From the NCBI GenBank assembly GCA_030141605.1, contig JAQGDQ010000699.1:32501-96500 (forward strand): 64,000 nt of DNA, in the 5' to 3' direction. Source of the DNA: Tubiluchus corallicola. Taxonomy: Eukaryota; Priapulida; Priapulimorpha; Priapulimorphida; Tubiluchidae. This document shows, piece by piece, positions 56,501-64,000 of the stretch. Below the pieces are notes generated by a model. It was not told the DNA's origin. It saw only the letters and a program-made list of their open reading frames with translations, and did no database searches. The position numbers and the translations under genes are program-made. How positions within the stretch are numbered: position 1 is the stretch's first letter; each line of letters starts with the position of its first letter.

Positions 56501-59500
56501 ATTTAACTGAGAGAAACCAACTCTTAGTCGTGTAGAGTTGGGGGGGGGACGTATGAGTAATAATTGAATCTAGTAATAAAATTCAAGTGTTTTTTCAAAG
56601 AACTAACAAAACGACCAATGGAGGGAGCTTGTTGCATGAAAACAGGAAGACCATTCCAATCCCCATGGTGGCAGGGAAAAAGATTTATAAAAATGTTCAC
56701 TATGTCACGAAACAATGCAAAGTTGTTACGGTTTCGAAGATTATAATTATGTGGATAAGTATCTGTTAAAAAGAGGCGACAAATCATGTAAATAAAGGGG
56801 CGACATGCTATTTACAATTTTACAAAACAATACCAACATTTGAAAGAACCGTCTTGTATAAAGGGATTCAAATCCACAGCCGTAAAACAATTTAGATGTT
56901 TGTGAACCCATCATTGCTTTGCTACACACATAAGCTATACGTTTCTGAGTTTTCTCTAACGTATTTGTCAAGAAGGAAGGAATATTACACCATACTGGGT
57001 TAGCATGTTCAAGAATAAGCCTTATCATTGATTTATAAATGATAAATTCAAGAACAACTTGTGGTATAACACGGGATATTTTTTTACTATTTGTTGTCTT
57101 TGTGTTAAGTAGAATTCGAGCCGCATTAGTAGGTTACCTTTGACGCCATTTTGCCGCAATTTAAATAGCGGACCTCTATATCAGACCCTGTCAAATTCTT
57201 TGGATATATCGAGAAATACTGCTCTTACATCAAATCCATTATCCTGCGCCTCACATAGTCTGTGAGTAATAAATGTTAACTGATGCCATCATTCGTTTTA
57301 AATCCTGAGTTTCTGCTTGTTGTAAATTTATTATCGATAAATAAATAGTTATACAAATACTTTTAAATTGTTATTTCTAATACTCTAGACAAACAGGGAA
57401 GTAAAGAAACAGGCCGGTAATTAGTTTTTACTGCCGGTCACCCTATTTGAATATGTTTTTTCCATACTTGCCAGAGTACTGAAATGGATAAAGATTTGTT
57501 GAATAACTTACATAAGTGTAGTTAAAGAATAAGCTGTATTACGAACAATGACATTGCTTATGTTATCAAAGCCAAAGGAGAGAATATTTGAAGTCCTGTG
57601 TAATCGTTTATTAAGTCTGAAAGGTTAAACATTTGAGAGGCTGCTAGACAAGTATTATAAAAGAATCTTTGTTCAAACTTTCTATGAGTTGTTATTATAA
57701 TGTAACGTTGTGTTAACATTTTCAACTAAACGATAATAATTACTGCTTAGAAAAATCAATGTTGTAATTGTGAACTCAGAACTGTAGTTAAAAGGGCCGA
57801 AGCAGAGAGCACTTGTAAAAAAGGTGTAAGTTATCTGGAGCACAAAGGCTTGTAAATAAAATATTCATCTACATCCTATCCAGTTCCACTTGGTCAACGT
57901 TTGCAACTGCATCACTGTATGAACCTCCATAGGACTATGCCATGATGGCAAGGTTTTGCTAAAATGTAGATTTGTAGTTGTAGTGAACGGTTTCCAACTA
58001 TTTTGTATCTTGAAAAGGTTTTGTTCTTCTTCCTGATAGACGATGTCAAAATTAACTGTCATTTTAGGTTTAAATCCGACGTGTTTTGACGTTGAAGTGC
58101 CACCAGAAGAACCAGTTGGAACAATGGTGAACTTTCCATCAGCTGTTACTACCACATACATAAAGTTGAACAACATCATCACCACTCCTATGAGTGCCAT
58201 AACAGCTTGCATGGTAGGCAAAGACATACAGAGTTTTTATTGAATATTTAATAGTGTTTGGCTGCAACTGTTAGTGGTGTTCCTACTGCTGCGGCTGCCA
58301 TTACTGCCAAAATGGCCATTGGACAAATTGTTGCAGTTCGGGCCTTTCCTAAATTTTAGTTTTCTTCTCCTACCTACTTAAAAATATCGTGATCGATAGT
58401 GGTAGCCTTTCCCTGGAGTCCAAAATCTCTGTGTGTCACTCTAAATTTTAATACTTATTTGTTAATTTATCAGAAAACATTTACATTGCATAAACTCAAG
58501 ATGATCTCATTCACAATACATCATCTATCAGTGACTTATCTGATCTTGTAGCTCTATGTAGGAGCTCAATGCGCATTAGTGCTATCATAATCGACCATAA
58601 ATATCAAAGATGTTCTAAATCATGAAGACGTTTTTAGATGGATAATTGTTTTGTCAGCACGATGCAGTGAGTTCTCTGAGACTCACCATCAACATTTTAT
58701 TACGTGCTGTTTTCATCAAGATATTACTTACAGAGCTCTATATGACATCTCCTAACAAAAAATAGGCAGGCTTGCATGTTTTACAGACGTATGATCTCAT
58801 TCTAGTGAAAATGGAAAAGATAGAACCCGATTAATAATTTTCGTTTCATTTTATTTTTAGTGGATCAAGACGAGTACCTCAGACAAATTTGGTTTGATAA
58901 GATATGCGACACCTAGTGGAAGTGGCGGCTTCGGGCTTTTGTTACGTGTGGATAATAATCTGGTTTTTGCTGTTAACAATAAAGTAGGGTAAGTGACGGT
59001 AAGAGTGCCAAGGAAAAAATGTGGTCGTCTCATGAAGTTGTACTAAAATTTTATTTGTATGTATTAAAAAAATGAAAACCATCAAAATACTATCATGTAA
59101 TTACACCTCAACTTATCATGGTAACAAAAAAATTAAACTACGTTCTTTTCCATTATTGCAAACCAGAAGTTTGTGTAATCAGACATAGACCTCTCAATAT
59201 AAAAAGTTCAAGACTGAGAAAACTGATACTGAAAGTTTCTCATAGACCTGCAAGAAAAACATCCTGCAGGTAAAAGTAAAGTTCTTACCAAATACAGCAG
59301 CTTTTTTAATAATAATCTGGTATAAATGCTAAAAAATAAATTATAGCGTCTTAACAATTAGGTCGTTTTTACATTTGTTTGTCTGCTTTTTTGCTGTAAG
59401 CCAGGAATGAAAATTAATATACAATTTGTGCTTAGTTATATAATACAAAAACTTTCAGACATGCTTTACGATTTAAAATATTTGATATGATAAATTTCCA

Positions 59501-59830
59501 TTAAAGGGGTGTTTATTAAAGAACATCTCATATTAATATTCTTGGTATCTTAATTTATATATACATTTATATATAAGATTCGAGGCTACAGCTCCGACGA
59601 GGGCACCATTTGCGGCGATCTATACATCAAACGAAAGGTCTCGATCTAGTGTCGTGCCATTGATGGTTTATTTTTCGAATCGGGCCCACCGCGAGGAATG
59701 GGAGGCAAAAAACCTCCAAAAATGGCCCTTTTTCGGCCGTTTTTTGCAAAACTTATACCTCTTATTTCTGAAGAACGGGAACGGGCCGAGGGTGGTACTG
59801 GGTATGGATCCCTTATATTAATATTCTTGG

Positions 59831-59861
<31 letters not shown>

Positions 59862-62800
59862 TTATTTATATATATATATAAGATTCGAGGCTACAGCCCG
59901 GACGAGGATGTATTTTTATTTTTATTTTTCGAATCGGGCCCACCGGGAGGAACGTGGGGCGAAAAACCCCCAAAAATGGCCCTTTTTCGGCCGTTTTTTG
60001 CAAAAAATTGCAAAAGTTATACGGCTGAGATGCAGAGAACGGGAACGGGCCGAGGGGGGTACTGTGTATGGATAGATAGCCCGTTCAGCGGTGGGTGTAG
60101 TAGGCATATTTAGAATTCCCGAGAGGGCCAGGGCGCCCCGCAACGGGCGTTTTCCAGGACCCAACTCTCGATTTTTTCGAAATTTTGACCAAACAGCATG
60201 CGGGAAAAACGTTCTAGCGTCGCCCGGTGGGACTCTAGGAAGGAGATATGGGGCTCTTTACAAAGAGGAAGGACAGGGCTACACGATGATGTGGGTTATA
60301 TTTTAGGGCAGGTCCACCGAGAGGAGTATCGACGAGTTAATTAGGTGTTTTATTTTCGGCGATTTTCGCTTAGAAAACTGTGAAAATTCTCGCTTAGAAA
60401 ACTGCGACGCATTCCATTGTGCTGACGTCATCCATTGTACTCTGTCTATAAGTTTAATTCAGCAAAAAGCTGCTCTGCGTTAGATAAACAGACATACAGT
60501 AGGCAGGATGTTACGGGCTTTACGGGCTTTGTGTTATAAATGAGGACTAGGTAGGATGTTCGCGTATTATTAATTACACGTGTATTTATACGCAAAATCT
60601 TTTGCGGGGCCTTTGCTAGTCTCTTATATTAATATTCTTGGTATCTTAATATATATATATAAGATTCGAGGCTACAGCCCGGACGAGGGCACCATTTGCG
60701 GCGATCTATATATCAAACGAAAGGTCTCGATCTAGTGTCGTGCCATTGATGGTTTATTTTTCGAATCGGGCCCACCGGGAGGAACGTGGGGCGAAAAACC
60801 CCCAAAAATGGCCCTTTTTCGGCCGTTTTTTGCAAAAAATTGCAAAAGTTATACGGCTGAGATGCAGAGAACGGGAACGGGCCGAGGGGGGTACTGTGTA
60901 TGGATAGATAGCCCGTTCAGCGGTGGGTGTAGTAGGCATATTTAGAATTCCCGAGAGGGCCAGGGCGCCCCGCAACGGGCGTTTTCCAGGACCCAACTCT
61001 CGATTTTTTCGAAATTTTGACCAAACAGCATGCGGGAAAAACGTTCTAGCGTCGCCCGGTGGGACTCTAGGAAGGAGATATGGGGCTCTTTACAAAGAGG
61101 AAGGACAGGGCTACACGATGATGTGGGCTATATGTTACGGCAGGTCCACCGAGAGGAGTATCGACCAGTTAATTCGGGTTCTATTTTCCGCAAATTTCGA
61201 CAATTTTCGCCTTAGAAAACTGCAGACCGCATTCCATTGTGCTGACGTCATCTATTGTGTCTATAACTTTAATTCAGCAAAAAGCTGCTTTGCAAAATAC
61301 AGTAGGCAGGAGTAAACGCTGCTGGCTTTGCGTTAGGTAAGTAGGCAGGATGTTACGGGCTTTGTGTTATAAATGAGGACTGTGTAGGATGTTCGCGTAT
61401 TATTGATTACACGTGTATTTATACGCAAAATCTTTTGCGGGGCCTTTGCTAGTCTGATATTAATACATATATTCCTTGTAACAGATAAAACTAGTTAGAC
61501 ATATTTTTACAAGACAGAGTTGAACTAGATATGTTTAAGCTAATTTTTGAAGATCTCTAGTGATGGGCCTGAAACTTTGCAACACTCTCTGACCAGATTA
61601 AAATGACTATAGTTATACTAAAGCTTTCATAGAATGACGTTAGTTGTAATGTTGGTTTTCTGCTGGGCAGATAATTAAAAACGAAGTTTCATTATCAGTC
61701 AAATTATCCTATGATTGAATTAATCTGTGTTTTGTTTAGTGCGGCTAACACTCTTGGCACATTGATGAGAGATGGCGAATGGCATTTCATTTGTGCTGGT
61801 TATAGCAAAACCGCTGATCCTAATGGGGAATGGATGGTTTCTGTGGATGGCACCTTTGAAAGTAAATGCCATTATTTCATTAAAATTGATGCTGCAGTAT
61901 CAGTAACTGCAGTCTCTATAAGAGAGGTATTCTGGTAGGCAGAGTTGAAAAAATTGGCCTTTTCAATTTTCCTTAAATCACATATTTTGATAGAGAGTGC
62001 AAATTTTCAGCTCTTCATCCAAGTCATTAACGGGTTATTGTCCAAATGTCAAAAGCGAAAGTACAGTTTTACTTTTGTGAATTTCATTTGCGAGCGTCAT
62101 TCGATAAATGGGTAAAAACAAGAAGTTGAATGATTATTACTAAGATGCAGTCCAGAGTCACCTACCATTTTGCCAACAAATGAAACTTTCCCTAAATTTG
62201 CAATTAATTTTCTACTTTGGTTTTGCCAGTGCTTTAATCGTTAAGTAAAATAAACCTAATCATGTATAGGCCTACACTTACTTACGCTGTATATGAAAGA
62301 CTTATGAAAGGTCTGTTGGTTTATGAAAGTCAATATTAAAGTTGCTATTAGCTTCTTCAACGTTTTCGTTCCCTAAGAAAACATTGGCTTTGCTTGCAAA
62401 ACAATGAAACGATGAGAACTGAAAATGCGTTATCAAATTCGTTTTATGTTTATACCACATGTATCCAGAACTTGCATTGAGATTTCATGTTCGATTAGAC
62501 ACAAAAATTACAAAAGCATAAACTTCATGGAAGTTTGTTGGATAGAAGAAATTTATTTTTCTAATTTGCCCGCTGTCAGTATGCTGTTTATTGATTCTAC
62601 GTCATTTTTTTTAGCTGGGACATATTCTACTAATCCCGGGGATATACTTGTAGCAGGAGGTTCATGTTTGTTGTTTGGACAATATCAGGGTACAGCTGGC
62701 AACATACAACCTGGATATAGTTTTACAGGCATGGTCACTGGCATCACGATTTTTGATGAAAAGCTGGATATGGACGCAATAAGTAGGCCTACGTAATTTT

Positions 62801-63639
62801 TGATGTTTTATTTTTTCATATTTTTGCAATTGGTGCATCTTAATATTAATTTCACACTTCTCGCAAAAGAAATAATAGAATACTAGAATGGCAACCTTAA
62901 TTAATTAAGCGACATATTTATGTTTTTGTGTAAAGGGATCATTCCTCTTCATGGTAGTTAAGACGCAGTAATGTCTTTTAAGCAGAAAAACATAACTGAT
63001 TTTAACAGCAGCTGGAAAAGTCAAAAGAAACCGGAAAAACACGATAAAGAACTTAAAAAAGGCGACCTTTTTGGCTCTTATTGCTAAATAACCAAGAATT
63101 GTAGTGGACTTAATAACTACTATAGGCTATTTTTTGCTGGTACTGCCAAATTTCAAGTGATATTTTATACTTTCTTTTTGTGGTTTTTGTGCTATGTATA
63201 TATTTCTATTTCATTTTTGCTGTTTGAGTTAATTGTTTTTCATATTCTTCTGCTGTGTTTTTTGCATCAAAGAAAGTTTATTGCATTGTGTTCAGTCTTG
63301 GTGACATGTTACAACTGCACATTAGCAAGTAATATTATTATTTTTGTTTGTTTTTCAGATATGCTGAGGATGTCATGTTTGATCACCCCAGATGCATCAC
63401 ATCTCTTCAACTGGGAAGAGACGGGAATGACGCTTATTGGAGGACTAGTGGAGAGTCCATCAACGTGCATGGCAGAAGACCCAGAAATCCGGAGAGTTTG
63501 TGCACTCACCAAAGAGCAATTAGATAAGCTGCTCTACTTCATTCTCCACTCAGAAGAACAAACATCTTCTCTTTTCCATATAATATTTTCCGAAGTTAAA
63601 CATATTCTAAATGATTACTTATTTAGAAGAATTTACTAA
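53593..63639 (+). CDS. Secreted pentraxin-domain protein (332 aa, 8 exons)
   Basis: Exons: 53593-53619, 53909-53969, 54942-55007, 58068-58213, 58861-58988, 61740-61861, 62615-62782, 63359-63639 (TAA); phases fit throughout (999 nt). The start MASGMIDKLILIAGIAVVMD continues to GVQAG, a signal peptide probably cut after VQA. The fold begins MVNFPSAVTTTYIKL; core strands are AITACMWIKTSTSDKFGLIR, FGLLLRVDNNLVFAVNNKVG, DGEWHFICAGYS, EWMVSVDGTF, LLFGQYQGTAGN and FTGMVTGITIFDEKL, then MLRMSCLITPDASHLFNWEE. The two Cys in TACMW and FICAG match the invariant pentraxin disulfide. The calcium loop GQEQD of classical pentraxins reads GQYQG here. A 55-60 residue tail with two more Cys (PSTCMAEDPEIRRVCALTKE) is unusual. 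The last exon might instead continue into an intron, as no poly(A) signal is clear. Introns are packed with transposons. The family acts in innate recognition. Confidence 0.85.
54313..54632. mobile_element. Small TIR element, about 320 bp, in a pentraxin intron
   Basis: The left end GCCCCGTTTAGACTGTTGGA pairs imperfectly with the right end (read on -: GACCCGTTCAGACTATCGGT). The inner GATTGAGTGACACTC motif pairs with AGTCACTCAATTTC near the other end. No coding capacity. Confidence 0.5.
56200..57790 (-). mobile_element. Truncated, internally deleted LINE (CR1/jockey-type reverse transcriptase)
   Basis: On -, successive fragments in shifting frames match a LINE reverse transcriptase: GFDNISNVIVRNTAYSL, VWKKHIQIG, NYRPVSLLPCLSRVLE, QLTFITHRL, then palm motif A DVRAVFLDISKEFDRV. 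The text then jumps to the C-terminal part: MIRLILEHANPVWCNIPSFL, KTQKRIAYV, YNLRNRNNFALF, DWNGLPVFMQQAPSI. The catalytic YADD/FADD region is missing. Frameshifts and stops mark it as dead. It sits antisense in the pentraxin intron between 55007 and 58068. Confidence 0.8.
59526..59808 (+). mobile_element. Helitron-like element A (5' part only)
   Basis: Starts TCTCATATTAATATTCTTGG after a host A, continues with AAGATTCGAGGCTACAGC and CGGGCCCACCG, and is cut by the start of copy B at TCCCTTATATTAATATTC. No 3' end. Confidence 0.55.
59809..60619 (+). mobile_element. Helitron-like element B, 811 bp
   Basis: 5' TC (TCCCTTATATTAATATTCTT, preceded by A). The 3' end has the hairpin CGCAAAATCTTTTGCG, nine bases, then CTAG followed by T. 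TC...hairpin...CTRR and insertion between A and T are the Helitron hallmarks. Small conserved frames inside (for example 59922-60164 on -) have no recognisable protein. Confidence 0.62.
60620..61452 (+). mobile_element. Helitron-like element C, 833 bp
   Basis: Begins TCTCTTATATTAATATTCTT directly after the CTAG of copy B and ends with the same hairpin and GGGGCCTTTGCTAG before T. The 240-bp stretch 60754-60996 encodes exactly the same 80-residue frame as 59922-60164 in copy B, so the copies are very young. It includes a segment of about 85 bp (GCACCATTTGCGGCGATCTA onward) absent from copy B. Intronic in the pentraxin gene. Confidence 0.65.
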
Positions 63640-64000
63640 ATATAGATCCGGTACCAGATTGAATTAGAATTTTTTTGATTTAGCTAGAATTCGTTTTGTT
63701 TTTCGCCTGTTAGTAAAACATATTAATACAATGTAAATTTTGAACAAATATAAAAATATATTAATTTTTAGTTATTATACATATTTGAGGAGGTGACGAA
63801 TGAACGAAAGTTATTAAGTCAGCCACACCAATATTTACTGCTGTGCTAGCTGTCTATTAATAAGATGGATGAAAAACAGTAAAGTGACATAATTATAATG
63901 GTTAGTATTTACCTGCAATTAAACATACTGGAAGGTATCTTAATTTGCAAAGATGGTGTAATTGTTGTAAAATTTGAAGAAACTTGTGCCTATGTACGTG
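63640..64000. other. 3' flank of the pentraxin gene, no recognised feature
   Basis: AT-rich sequence without a canonical AATAAA close to the stop codon. The transcript end, or a further intron, cannot be decided from the window. Confidence 0.4.

Noticed and set aside
57865-58227. 120-aa open frame on the minus strand starting MSLPTMQAVMALIGVVMMLF
   Set aside because: It lies antisense to a well-phased pentraxin exon (58068-58213) whose product fills the gap in that domain. The antisense frame has no splice or poly(A) context and resembles no protein I know.

Overview
The window is animal nuclear DNA: AT-rich, with GT-AG introns and dense tandem repeats and transposons. The protein families (polycystin-1, pentraxin, an RRM-like orphan) and the repeat style suggest an aquatic invertebrate; I cannot fix the phylum from sequence alone. 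No bacterial, viral or organellar gene was seen. All gene models were assembled by hand from splice sites, reading phase and protein homology, because few exons stand out as long ORFs.

Three genes are supported. (1) A polycystin-1-like gene on + (748-30242, 22 exons, 5' end outside the window). Exon phases agree at every junction and give about 1490 codons: GAIN/GPS domain, first membrane helix, PLAT domain, cytoplasmic linkers, extracellular polycystin (TOP) domain, channel-like helices and a short C-terminus. (2) A four-exon gene on - (44481 to 36427, 418 aa), convergent with gene 1: a basic, Ser/Pro-rich, probably nuclear protein ending in an RRM-like fold. I cannot name it. (3) A pentraxin-domain gene on + (53593-63639, 8 exons, 332 aa), secreted, with a CCAAT/TATA promoter just upstream. 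Genes 2 and 3 are divergent and 9.1 kb apart.

The rest is mobile and satellite DNA. There are several non-autonomous DNA transposons: hAT elements, two with exact 8-bp target duplications and one nested in the other; a three-copy TA-flanked MITE family; a second TIR family; and foldback elements. There is also a truncated LINE, a possible second LINE remnant, a tRNA-like SINE head and a tandem array of Helitron-like elements in an intron of gene 3. Minisatellites with units of 22-87 bp cluster between about 19.5 and 47.7 kb.

The most notable items are: a charged residue in the pore-loop position of the polycystin; a foldback transposon that supplies the splice acceptor tract of a polycystin exon; the tandem Helitron-like array; the nested hAT pair; a candidate stop-containing cassette exon in gene 2; a diverged look-alike of gene 2's first exon at 51.2 kb; and a pentraxin that keeps its core disulfide but seems to have lost calcium ligands.
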